From Candidatus Eisenbacteria bacterium (GTDB lineage Bacteria > Eisenbacteria > RBG-16-71-46 > CAIMUX01 > JAHJDP01), in contig JAHJDP010000109.1 in NCBI GenBank assembly GCA_018831195.1, forward strand, positions 16,518 through 80,517: a stretch of DNA of 64,000 nucleotides. Reading direction: 5' to 3'. Below the pieces are notes generated by a model. The model ran no database searches. It was given only the letters and a program-made list of their open reading frames with translations, and was not told the DNA's origin. The translations under genes and the position numbers were made by a program. Positions within the stretch are counted from its first letter, which is position 1. The number at the start of each line of letters is the position of its first letter. Below, piece after piece: positions 24,675-33,154 of the stretch.

Positions 24675-26839
24675 TGGGATACACGGCGGCGGAGTTTCGC
24701 CGGCGCACCCTCAAGGATCTCACCCACCCTGACTATCTCGGGCAGCAAATGAAGCTCCATCAGGAGTTGATGGAAGGCAAACGCGAGTCGTATCAGTTCC
24801 AAACAAAGAATATTCACAAACATGGGCATGATGTGTACCTCTCTGTCCATGTCACGCCGTTGCGGGATCAGGAAGGGAAAATTAGCCGACTCATAATTAT
24901 GGCCGAAAATATCACGGATCGCCTGAAATTCGAAAAGGAACTTCGCGATTCGAATGCTTATCTCAAGAGCATCTATGAAGGATCGGATATCGGAGTTTTT
25001 GTTGTCGATGTTGTCGGCGATGGTGAGTACAGATATATCGGCATTAGTCCTGTCCATGAAAAGCTAATGCAGCTCAAAAATGAGGATGTCGCCGGAAAGT
25101 CACCGGATGATCTAAAATTTCACCTTGGAGAAGAAATCCCAGACTATATCAAAAACGTTTATAATAAATGTGTAAGGAACAAAATTGCCATCGAATCTGA
25201 GTTTTTCGGCATCATAGAAGGCAAGGGCGACTGGTGGCTCAATAGGGTGACCCCGCTCATCAATGACGAGGGAAATGTTTACCGGCTTATCGGGACGGGG
25301 ATTATAATTACCGAACGCAAGATTGCAGAAAAGGCCTTACAGGCAAGCGAACTAAAATTCAGGAACTATGTCAATCATGCTCCCGATGGGATTGTGGTAA
25401 TGAATAGGATCGGCAATATTGTCGAAATTAATGATGCTGCCGTGACGATCACCGGCTATACACGATCCGATCTACTGAAGATGAATATCATGGATTTTCA
25501 CGCGGAAGACGAAAGGAAAGAATTCCAAAACCTCTTCCATGAACTGCTTGTGACGGGGAAAATGAACGGCGAGGTGACTTTTCGCCGGAAGAACGGCGGC
25601 CTGGGTATGGCGATTATCAGCGCCGTCAGGCTGAGCGATGATAGTTTTCTTAGTTTTATAAGTGACATCACGGAAATGAAACGGCTGCAGAATCTGGAAG
25701 CCCGGGCCGAGAAACTCGAATTGGCGGGAACGATCGCCGGTCAGATCGCGCATGATTTCAACAATCTCTTGGGTCCAATAATGGGTTACCCGGAACTCAT
25801 CCATGAGGAATTGCCGAAGGATCACCCCGCCCACGCATATCTTGAGATCATTGAATCCGCCGCGCATAAAATCGCCAATATCAATCAAGATCTTCTGACG
25901 ATGAGCCGGCGGGGGCATTATAGCCAGGAAGTGCTGGATCTAAATCTGTTGGTTAAGCAGGCGGCTGCTGAAATGGAAGCATCTTACGACAAAGTAACCG
26001 TGGAAACCGAACTTTATGATGGATTGATGTATATTAAGGGTGGCAGTGCACAAATCAATCGCATGCTCGGCAATCTTCTAAATAATGCCTGCGATGCCAT
26101 GGAGGGTGCTGGCAAGATATACCTCAAGACGGAAAATTACTATGCTGATGTAGCAAGAGTTGGATATTCACGTCTGCCGAAAGGTGAGTACGTCAAATTA
26201 ACAGTCAGAGACAGCGGATGTGGGATTCCAAATGAGATTCTTCAGAAGATATTTGACCCTTTCTTCACAACCAAATCGGCTGATAGAAGGCGGGGTTCAG
26301 GATTGGGACTCAGCGTGGTCGATGCCGTGGTTAAGGATCATGACGGATATATTGATATCGAGAGCATGATCAATGAGGGAACATCCTTCACCATTTATTT
26401 GCCGATTACGAGGGAGAATATAAAAGATGATTCTCACGAGGAATTGATCGGAGGCACGGAATCGATGCTGATCGTCGATGACGACGAGATCCAACGAAAA
26501 GTGTGCGGCAAACTGTTACAGAATTTGGGCTACCAGGTCAGCGCTGTTGCGAGCGGTGAGGAAGCTGTTGAATTTCTCAAAAATAACCCGCAGGACCTGG
26601 TCATTCTAGACATGATTATGCCCGGAGGGTTGGATGGCGCCCAAACATTTCAGCGGCTGCGAGAGATCAATCCGAAACAGCGGACGATTATTATTTCGGG
26701 ATTTTCAGAATCGGAAAAAGTCCGCAGAGCCCAGCGCCTGGGCGCCGGCGCTTTTGCCGGCAAACCGCTGACAAAGCGAAAATTGGCCGCCGTTGTCAGG
26801 AACGAACTCGATGACAGTCGTGGTTTAATGAAGGATTGA
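24590..26839 (+). CDS. Hybrid histidine kinase: multiple PAS domains, HisKA, HATPase and C-terminal receiver (main part of a frameshifted gene)
   Basis: Meaningful sequence in this frame begins at about 24566, before the nominal TTG start at 24590. Three PAS domains lie at about residues 1-115, 120-245 and 255-370, the later two with PAC-like ends ('LIGTGIIITERK', 'FLSFISDITEMKR'). The phosphoacceptor is His in 'IAGQIAHDFNNLLGP' (~390), the N box 'LLNNACDAMEGAG', G1 'DSGCGIP', F box 'FDPFFTTK' and G2 'GSGLGLSVVDAVV'. The receiver (~625-745) has 'MLIVDDDE', the phosphorylatable Asp in 'LVILDMIMPGG' and the Lys in 'FAGKPLTKR'. There is no membrane segment, so it senses in the cytosol. The upstream PAS (24291-) belongs to the same gene but is out of frame. 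Confidence 0.88.
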   Translation: MFEASPLGIGIADARERILYHNPAFSSMMGYTAAEFRRRTLKDLTHPDYLGQQMKLHQELMEGKRESYQFQTKNIHKHGHDVYLSVHVTPLRDQEGKISRLIIMAENITDRLKFEKELRDSNAYLKSIYEGSDIGVFVVDVVGDGEYRYIGISPVHEKLMQLKNEDVAGKSPDDLKFHLGEEIPDYIKNVYNKCVRNKIAIESEFFGIIEGKGDWWLNRVTPLINDEGNVYRLIGTGIIITERKIAEKALQASELKFRNYVNHAPDGIVVMNRIGNIVEINDAAVTITGYTRSDLLKMNIMDFHAEDERKEFQNLFHELLVTGKMNGEVTFRRKNGGLGMAIISAVRLSDDSFLSFISDITEMKRLQNLEARAEKLELAGTIAGQIAHDFNNLLGPIMGYPELIHEELPKDHPAHAYLEIIESAAHKIANINQDLLTMSRRGHYSQEVLDLNLLVKQAAAEMEASYDKVTVETELYDGLMYIKGGSAQINRMLGNLLNNACDAMEGAGKIYLKTENYYADVARVGYSRLPKGEYVKLTVRDSGCGIPNEILQKIFDPFFTTKSADRRRGSGLGLSVVDAVVKDHDGYIDIESMINEGTSFTIYLPITRENIKDDSHEELIGGTESMLIVDDDEIQRKVCGKLLQNLGYQVSAVASGEEAVEFLKNNPQDLVILDMIMPGGLDGAQTFQRLREINPKQRTIIISGFSESEKVRRAQRLGAGAFAGKPLTKRKLAAVVRNELDDSRGLMKD

Positions 26840-26943
26840 GTCAACCCCAGCATTTTGCTTCAGATCGCAACAGACACTCCCATCCGCCTCTGGCGACAAA
26901 TTCCGTGACAGGAAAGCATCGGGCCCCCGGAGGGATCGCTGTA

Positions 26944-27693
26944 TCATAAATTCACATGAATCAGCTCAAGCCGGACAGAGCGCTGAGTGGCATTGTACGT
27001 CAACGACGGATTGTCAAAGGTTCGGCGGGCGGAGGCGTCGTTCTTTTCTCCGCGGCCCAGCACGAACTGCTGCAGGATGAACAAGCCCAGACAAGCTCCG
27101 CCGGCAATGGCATACATCTGCGCGGTGCTATCGAAATCCTCCGCCTCGGCAAATTTCTCATCGGCGGCCGTAAGATCGCCATCGTTAAAGAGAACCTTAT
27201 ACTCATCGTAGGCATCGTTACCCTTCGACCATTCGGTATAGGCCAAACCGCCCAATGCGACGCCACCGAGGAGACATCCCCACTTAAAGATCTTTCCCAA
27301 AGCCGATCCGCCGGATGCGCCGGATGAGTTATCAACGCCGACTTCGATCATCGGCGGGGTTACCGGCGGGGTCGTGATCGGGGGAGGAGGTTCCGTAGGT
27401 TGCGGTGGTGCGAGACTCTTTAGATACTTTGAAGCGCACCAGCCGGTGGCGCCATCCACAAGACGGACTTGCGCCCATCCGTCCCGCACCGCAAGCACGA
27501 TGACGACCGTTCCCTGGGGAGCCGAATGAATCACCGCATCGCTGGTGCTGGGACCGCTGCGGATGTTGAGGCTGCGGGCTGTAACCTCAGCGGTGCCGAG
27601 GAGATCGGTATCATCTTGAGCAAAGACCGCGAGCGGAGACAGGCCTTCTGTTAGGAGGAGTAGCACACAAATGACGGATATCTTCCTACGCAT
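26944..27693 (-). CDS. Secreted/periplasmic SH3b-domain protein with C-terminal membrane segments
   Basis: A signal peptide (residues ~1-26, ending VFAQ) precedes a bacterial SH3 domain at ~35-92: 'ARSLNIRSGPSTSDAVIHSAPQGTVV', seen here as 'SLNIRSGPSTSDA' with 'RDGWAQVRLVDGATGWCASKYL'. Then comes a Pro/Thr-rich linker (~95-118), a hydrophobic Gly-rich segment (~128-152), a short TPR-like helix pair with Asp/Glu/Ala ('LTAADEKFAEAEDFD') and a second hydrophobic segment (~190-208). SH3b domains bind peptidoglycan peptides or proteins. It may anchor at the envelope. It stands alone, with a weak ribosome site. Confidence 0.65.
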   Translation of the reverse strand: MRRKISVICVLLLLTEGLSPLAVFAQDDTDLLGTAEVTARSLNIRSGPSTSDAVIHSAPQGTVVIVLAVRDGWAQVRLVDGATGWCASKYLKSLAPPQPTEPPPPITTPPVTPPMIEVGVDNSSGASGGSALGKIFKWGCLLGGVALGGLAYTEWSKGNDAYDEYKVLFNDGDLTAADEKFAEAEDFDSTAQMYAIAGGACLGLFILQQFVLGRGEKNDASARRTFDNPSLTYNATQRSVRLELIHVNL

Positions 27694-27802
27694 GATATTT
27701 CAAGCCCCCTTGTCCTGATTTTGCGGATGGGTGCGGTGCCGGCAGCCAGCCGCCGCTGACACAGCATACTCTACAATATTATCGGTATAAAGGGTAGGGG
27801 AA

Positions 27803-28810
27803 TCAAGGCCGGTATTCCTCCATGAATTCCGGCGGGATTGTAATCGCAAACCGGCAACGTTCAGCGCCGCTGAGAACGCACTCCAACAATTCCACCTCGA
27901 CATCCTGCTCAAAAATGACATCGAATCGAAGCTTTTCATATCCGGCGGAGCAATGGCACCAGACCGACGGGATCTCTTTTCCCGGCTCAAGCAGGGATGA
28001 ACGCGCCATGGGACAGTGGCAGGCAAGATACCGTTTCTTATCCGGATCCTTCTCATCGAGCCAAGCATCGGGATTATAAGGGATTTTGGAGAGAGTGATC
28101 TTGTTCCCCTTGCGCACACCGGCTTGGATTTCGGGGTTATCCCGGACGAAGGCGACGACCTGCGGCGTAATTATTTGTTCATACCAGACTTGTCCTGAAT
28201 CGGCATGGTCCTGCAGCGTTGCCACCAGACGCGCATGATGGTCGGCGAGATAGGCATCTATTGAAGGCGCTTCCATGAACCGTTTCCTCGCCTCTGTGAA
28301 GGATTCAACGGGAATATCGTGGACATTCGCCGTGAGTGCCCTTTTGCATTGATCTTCCGGAAGTTCCTCGCGCAAGCGTTTTACGATTCGCCGCGTGACA
28401 TCGAGAATCGCCTCCGGGGGAGAACCAGCGGGTGGGATCGCGGCATTTTCAAAAACCCGCTTTCGTATTTCCGGTCCCGCGACCCTTTCTGCATGTTCCG
28501 CCAAATTATGTACAATGCCTGCGATTCCAAGGATTCCCGTGAAGTATATATAGACATCGGTTTTATCGGTAAGATAGCTATAACGGGCGAGGGCAAGGAG
28601 CGTTTCTTCGGAATTCAGCGATTGCTCCACCAGCTTGGATAAATAGGTTTTCATTTCCGCGACCGATGAAACATCATATGTGCAATCGATTCCATCGAGG
28701 TAAGACATATAATGCATCATCGCCTGAACAGCCATGCCGGCCTGCTCCTCCGAGAAGCCGCGCTTTTTGTAGTAATCCGTCAATAGGGTTGTCTTCACCG
28801 TATTGGGCAT
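27803..28810 (-). CDS. Cys-motif protein, DUF6144-like, longer relative of the protein at 21242-21889
   Basis: This 335-aa soluble protein has no signal peptide. The first ~250 residues are mainly helical ('LLTDYYKKRGFSEEQAGMAV' near the start). The C-terminal block carries C264-x-C266-P, C285-x-C287, and C319 in 'SGAERCRFAITIP', matching the end of the 215-aa protein 6 kb away (CxCP, VxCxC, AGGExCRFAI). The conserved cysteines suggest a metal site or redox centre; the family resembles DUF6144, but no reaction is known to me. A GAGGTG ribosome site precedes the ATG. The neighbouring Ser/Thr kinase starts its 3' end about 70 bp upstream, so the two may share a transcript. Confidence 0.65.
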   Translation of the reverse strand: MPNTVKTTLLTDYYKKRGFSEEQAGMAVQAMMHYMSYLDGIDCTYDVSSVAEMKTYLSKLVEQSLNSEETLLALARYSYLTDKTDVYIYFTGILGIAGIVHNLAEHAERVAGPEIRKRVFENAAIPPAGSPPEAILDVTRRIVKRLREELPEDQCKRALTANVHDIPVESFTEARKRFMEAPSIDAYLADHHARLVATLQDHADSGQVWYEQIITPQVVAFVRDNPEIQAGVRKGNKITLSKIPYNPDAWLDEKDPDKKRYLACHCPMARSSLLEPGKEIPSVWCHCSAGYEKLRFDVIFEQDVEVELLECVLSGAERCRFAITIPPEFMEEYRP

Positions 28811-28883
28811 GGGTCACCTCTATGATGGACAGGCCGGCGCATTCAGGAAAGGGAGCCGGCACGGCAACTCGCGTGTTTAAGAT

Positions 28884-31800
28884 CTAGCTTGTTTCACTCC
28901 AACCCCGTTTCAGTTCCCGGGCCTCCTGCGCCGGCGCAAATGATGAATCCGCATCAGCCCAGATTTCAAGAACGCGGTTCAGGTTCTCAAGGGCTGGGAC
29001 CCGGCGGCCCATGGCCTCGTTCGTCAATGCCATCTCGAGGAGGGTGAGGGGATGGTAAGGAGCTCTTTTCAGAGCGACCTCCAACGCGGCGCCCGCCTCC
29101 TTGAATTTGCCCATTTTGCGATAGCAGCGTCCCAAATCGCGATAGGGCGCCACACCCGCGGGCGAGATCTCAATGCGGCGCCGGAAGAAATCGCTGGCCT
29201 CATCGAAGTTACCCTGTTTCTCCCGGATCCTCCCCATAGCTTCCATCCATTTGAAACGGAGGAGTTCTAAATTCATCGCTTTGATAATCGTTTCCAGCTC
29301 GTCCGCGGCTGCTTCAGCGGATGTCAGATCGCCGAGCTCCGGATAGACCTCCAGCGGACCTAAAAGAACGAGAGTTCTGTAGGGTAGGGGCGCGTTGGCT
29401 TTCATTTTATCCAGCCATTCGATGGACTGTTCCCGCCGGCCCGCCTTGGCCAACTGCCGGGCAAGGTCGATTTGAGTCAGAAGAATCCAGAGTGTCGAGG
29501 CGGATGTCCCCACTGCGTCGAGACCCTCTATGCAGATACCGGCGGCTTTGTTGTTTTGCCCTCTTAGTTCGTAATAGTCGGCCAATTCCATCGTTGCGCT
29601 CAATCGTTCGTCCGGGCTCAACGGCTCGGTGAGAATCGACTGTACAATAGTGGGCCACGCCGTCAGGTTGCCGAGATCATACTCGCATTTGGCCAGGGCG
29701 GCCCGGATATCGGGATCCTGGGGTGTCATGATCTGGGCGCGTTCGATAGTGCGCTTCGCCTCTGCATGTTCGCCGAGCGCCTGCAGAAGCTCTCCAAGGG
29801 CCAACAGGGCCTTGGAATCATCGGGATGCCGTTCAACGTATTTTTCAAAATATCCACGGGCGGATTCATATTTGCCCGTGCGCTGCAATTCCTCGCCGGT
29901 CTGGAGAAGATACTGCGGACTGTCAGGCTCCAATTCGAGGAGTTTCTGCATCGTCGCAATAACCTGATCCGTCTCACCGCGCGCCCGATGCAGATTGATG
30001 AGAATTTCAAGAGGCCGGATGTCGTACGGATAGAGATCCCGCCACATCTGAATGACCGCCATCATCTTGTCGATTTCGTTTTGATTCTGGAAGTAGACGG
30101 CTTTTACGGCGAATTGAAGTCCTTCGGGAATGCGGCTGATATGAGTCATAAGAGAATTGATAACACCGGCCGTGCGCGCGGGAGTTCCCTGATTGGAATA
30201 TTGATAAATGTAAAAGAGGCTCCAGTAAGCCAAAGCACAGGCCGGATCGGCTTCAACGGCTTTTTCGAGGTATTCAGCGGCTCTATCAAGATCCCCATCG
30301 ATATCGCGGGTCATTGTGGCGCGGCTGATCCATTCAAGGGCGGTCATGGAATTCGTAGCGATAGCGACAAGCGGCAAATCAGGCCATTCCTGAAGGTGCG
30401 ATTCCGGAACCCCAAGATCTCTGCGCAGGCGCAGACTCATCTGATCCATCAGAGCGAAAAAGTCGGTACCGGCAAGATGAAAATCCGTCTGAAGCCGCCC
30501 GCTTTTAATATTATACAATTCAACGTCCATCCAAAAACTATCCGCGGCCGCGCCGACACGCCCCGCCACAAAGTGGGAGCAGCTGGAGGCCTTCGCTACC
30601 TGCCGCTTGAGGTGAAGGGGCGTCCCAAGCACCTTCGGATATCCGGCCTTCTTGGCCTCCTCCGCGTATTTGGATGATCCCAAAAGGTCGATCAGGGGAT
30701 CGATGTGAAGATAATAATCCTGCATGAGATCCCAGCAGAGCAAATCCGAGACGGCGAAGGAAAGCCAAACATCAGTCGAATCACTATGGTCGACTTCAAA
30801 GGGAAAGATGCCGATACGTTTTCGATTTTCAGCGGTCGGCACTTCGCGCCGGATCTGATGACCTTCTTCGTCTTGAACGCTGACGGTCATTGTTTTCGCC
30901 CGCGAGAGAAGGCCGAAGGCAAAAAGTATAATCAGGACCGCCGCCAGGGCGCCGGCGATGCCGAGCGGCAAGGCCCATTTCCTGCGGGGATGCCATCGTG
31001 ATGATGGGACACCGGGCACGGTCTGCACCTGTGACGGTGAGGAGAGGGCCTCTTTCACATTACTGAGGGCGAATTCCACTGCCGCGGCGCCGGGGTAGCG
31101 ATCTTCCGGCCGCTTTTGGAGGCAGCGCTGCAGAACCTCTATGAAGCCGAAGGGGAGGTCGCTGCGCGCGCCGTCCAGTGGTTCGGGCTCCTTGTGCAGG
31201 ACGCCATGCAGGACATCCACGATGCTCTCGCCCAAGAAAGGGGCTTTGCCGGAGGCCATCGCATGGAGAATGCAGCCGAGGCTGAATTGGTCGGATCGAT
31301 GATCGGCGAGGCCGCCGCGGGCCTGCTCGGGGGACATAAAACCGGGAGTGCCGAGGATCATCCCGGGTTGGGTGTATGAAGCCGCTATCGTGGCGGCCTC
31401 ATCCGCGGTATCGGCCGGTGCGGCGCCTCTGGATTCCTGCTGCCGTGCGAGGCCGAAATCGAGGATCTTGACCCGTCCGTCAGGGGTGATGATGACATTA
31501 CCCGGCTTGAGATCCCGATGTACAATTCCCGCGGGATGAGCCGCCGCCAATCCCTTCGCCAGCTGAATCCCGATATCCAGGAGCTCTCTCACCGGCAAGG
31601 CGCCGCGCGCTGACAGGATTGAATCCAAGCTCTGCCCTACGACATATTCCATGGCGATGAAGTCGCGGCCCTGATCGGTGCCGATCTCGTAAATCGTAAT
31701 AATATTCGGATGATTCAGGGCGGATGCCGATTGGGCCTCGGTGAGAAAACGCTGCCGGTAGATCGGATCCTGGCTGTACTTGTCGGATAAGACCTTGACA

Positions 31801-31904
31801 GCCACGTCGCGCTTCAAGCGTTCATCACGGCAGAGATAGACGACACCCATGCCCCCCTGGCCCAGAGTTTTCAGCACTTTGTAGTGAGATATCATTTCCG
31901 GCAC
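28884..31904 (-). CDS. Transmembrane Ser/Thr protein kinase with C-terminal TPR region
   Basis: The kinase domain occupies ~8-275: Gly loop 'LGQGGMGVVY', ATP lysine Lys37 (VAVKVL), catalytic 'HRDLKPGN' (Asp131), 'ILDFGLARQ', and the activation segment 'GTPGFMSPEQARGG'. A single membrane segment lies at ~307-330 ('WALPLGIAGALAAVLIILFA'). The outer part has a ~180-residue domain and then at least eight TPR-like helical repeats (~530-1000, e.g. 'AYWSLFYIYQYSNQ', 'ALLALGELLQALGEHAEAKR'). The open frame extends to 32183, but GTG at 31904 has GGGAG at eight bases, and the 93 extra upstream codons are Pro/Arg-rich shadow sequence of the next gene. Such Hanks-type kinases with TPRs are abundant in FCB-group and Acidobacteria genomes; the substrate is unknown. 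Confidence 0.85.
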   Translation of the reverse strand: MPEMISHYKVLKTLGQGGMGVVYLCRDERLKRDVAVKVLSDKYSQDPIYRQRFLTEAQSASALNHPNIITIYEIGTDQGRDFIAMEYVVGQSLDSILSARGALPVRELLDIGIQLAKGLAAAHPAGIVHRDLKPGNVIITPDGRVKILDFGLARQQESRGAAPADTADEAATIAASYTQPGMILGTPGFMSPEQARGGLADHRSDQFSLGCILHAMASGKAPFLGESIVDVLHGVLHKEPEPLDGARSDLPFGFIEVLQRCLQKRPEDRYPGAAAVEFALSNVKEALSSPSQVQTVPGVPSSRWHPRRKWALPLGIAGALAAVLIILFAFGLLSRAKTMTVSVQDEEGHQIRREVPTAENRKRIGIFPFEVDHSDSTDVWLSFAVSDLLCWDLMQDYYLHIDPLIDLLGSSKYAEEAKKAGYPKVLGTPLHLKRQVAKASSCSHFVAGRVGAAADSFWMDVELYNIKSGRLQTDFHLAGTDFFALMDQMSLRLRRDLGVPESHLQEWPDLPLVAIATNSMTALEWISRATMTRDIDGDLDRAAEYLEKAVEADPACALAYWSLFYIYQYSNQGTPARTAGVINSLMTHISRIPEGLQFAVKAVYFQNQNEIDKMMAVIQMWRDLYPYDIRPLEILINLHRARGETDQVIATMQKLLELEPDSPQYLLQTGEELQRTGKYESARGYFEKYVERHPDDSKALLALGELLQALGEHAEAKRTIERAQIMTPQDPDIRAALAKCEYDLGNLTAWPTIVQSILTEPLSPDERLSATMELADYYELRGQNNKAAGICIEGLDAVGTSASTLWILLTQIDLARQLAKAGRREQSIEWLDKMKANAPLPYRTLVLLGPLEVYPELGDLTSAEAAADELETIIKAMNLELLRFKWMEAMGRIREKQGNFDEASDFFRRRIEISPAGVAPYRDLGRCYRKMGKFKEAGAALEVALKRAPYHPLTLLEMALTNEAMGRRVPALENLNRVLEIWADADSSFAPAQEARELKRGWSETS

Positions 31905-31917
31905 GTCGAGGTCTCCC

Positions 31918-32394
31918 TTAAATGGCTGGCGTAGAACCGAGGGCACTATAACAGGTGATTGGGGGCGGGGGTAGGGAGATCGCTTTGGATATCTCCACCT
32001 TGCCAAAAAAGCCGGGGGCCGCGGCGGCCGGCGGGTCGGGAAGGGTGATCGTCCATGAGGTGTTGTGGTTTGTATTACCCAGTCGCACAATACGGCGGTA
32101 GCCGCAGGCAAGATCCGCCATGGCGGAGCATATCTCGCTTCCGCTGGGGGTATTTGCCGTGCTTCCGTCATTACGATAAACATTTGTGAAACCCACCGGA
32201 TTCGACCGGCCGGTCAGCGCAATGTCCAGATCGCCGTCGTTATCGTAATCACCCCACGCCACCGAGCTGAGGTAGACACCCTCAAGCCCTGCGCCGATGT
32301 CGGTGAAGGTGATGGATGCCTGCGATGGAACAGCCAGGGTCAGAAGAAGGAGACTTACAGCGACGACCAAATGATGCGGCCTGAGCGGCGGCAT
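31918..32394 (-). CDS. Truncated secreted FG-GAP/VCBS-repeat protein (probable gene remnant)
   Basis: The ATG at 32394 is preceded by AAGGAGG at six bases, and a signal peptide (residues ~8-27, ending SQA) is clear. Residues ~28-75 read as one FG-GAP/VCBS repeat: 'FTDIGAGLEG', 'SVAWGDYDNDGDLDIALTG', 'NVYRND', the calcium-binding DxDxDGDxD loop of extracellular propeller proteins. Normal family members have seven or more repeats; here the sequence changes abruptly after 'YRNDGS' into ~75 residues resembling the tail of an unrelated protein ('GNTNHNTSWTITLPDPPA'), then stops. It looks like an internal deletion that fused the first repeat to another end. Confidence 0.6.
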   Translation of the reverse strand: MPPLRPHHLVVAVSLLLLTLAVPSQASITFTDIGAGLEGVYLSSVAWGDYDNDGDLDIALTGRSNPVGFTNVYRNDGSTANTPSGSEICSAMADLACGYRRIVRLGNTNHNTSWTITLPDPPAAAAPGFFGKVEISKAISLPPPPITCYSALGSTPAI

Positions 32395-32400
32395 GCCCAA

Positions 32401-32661
32401 CCTCCTTGGTGTAGAGAATCAAATCACATCTTTTCAAGATCAATTTGAACACCAATGGATAAACTTTGAATCGCCTCTAGTACATGATGTTCGGCCCTCA
32501 TGCCCCCTCAGGCATCCCTCGTGTGCCCCTTATGTACTCCTAATATGCCCCCAATATCCTCCTCATCCGGCCCCAAAATTCTTGCCCTTGTCATCTTCTT
32601 CCTGAACTTCTCATCTCTCTGACCGACAATTCGCTGGATTTGAGCCGGGGGCGGGCGGAAA
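32401..32661. other. Intergenic region without recognised features
   Basis: About 260 bp separate the truncated FG-GAP gene and the small membrane protein gene, which diverge. It is rich in C/T runs (CCCCCTC, CTCCTCATC). No hairpin, repeat or gene could be supported beyond a GGGGGCGGGCGG run near 32648 that may act as the ribosome site for 32662. Confidence 0.3.
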
Positions 32662-33105
32662 ATGAGAATTATGAATGGCATTGAACGGTTTAAACCGGCG
32701 GTATCAAAAGGCGTCCTCATTTTTCTCGCTGGAACGGCGTGGATGGGTGTCGGGCTCTTGCTCATGGCTTTTGCCCTGACATGGCTGTCCGCGATCAGCC
32801 GGCAGACCGCCCTCATATTTCTTGGTATCGGTCTCCTCATCGCCATCCCGGTTGCACGATTCGGTCTTTCACGGATCGCGGAGAAGAATCTAAAGCGGAT
32901 CCTCCCGATGGAGGATAGAAGATGTCTCTTCGCCTTCATGACCTGGAAGAGCTATACAATCATCTTGATCATGGTCGGGATGGGGATAACACTGCGGCAT
33001 TCCGCCATCCCAAAACCCTATCTTGCTATCTTCTATTCCGGGATGGGAATGGCGCTTATTCTATCAAGCATGAAATACCTGAGAAGCCTATCCGGAAGGG
33101 TATAA
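32662..33105 (+). CDS. Small integral membrane protein with four membrane segments, unknown function
   Basis: The 147-aa protein has hydrophobic segments at about residues 15-42, 47-66, 90-110 and 118-135, with short charged loops between ('RIAEKNLKRILPMEDRR' between the second and third). I recognise a conserved hypothetical look but no named family. The start is ATG at 32662; a second ATG follows four codons later. It is followed convergently by the sulfatase-modifying-factor-type gene after 49 bp, so it is a single-gene unit. Confidence 0.6.
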   Translation: MRIMNGIERFKPAVSKGVLIFLAGTAWMGVGLLLMAFALTWLSAISRQTALIFLGIGLLIAIPVARFGLSRIAEKNLKRILPMEDRRCLFAFMTWKSYTIILIMVGMGITLRHSAIPKPYLAIFYSGMGMALILSSMKYLRSLSGRV

Positions 33106-33154
33106 TCCACCCGGGTCACCATCAACTATGGACAGGCCGGACCGGATCCGGTCT

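Noticed and set aside
29766..30677. 303-aa open frame on the plus strand inside the Ser/Thr kinase gene
   Set aside because: It is antisense to a TPR region with clear homology and has no recognisable domain or ribosome site; similar antisense frames at 34784-35689 and 37235-38149 were rejected for the same reason.
31905..32183. 93-residue N-terminal extension of the large Ser/Thr kinase
   Set aside because: It overlaps the FG-GAP gene, is Pro/Arg-rich shadow sequence, and a GTG with a well-placed GGGAG site lies just before the kinase domain.
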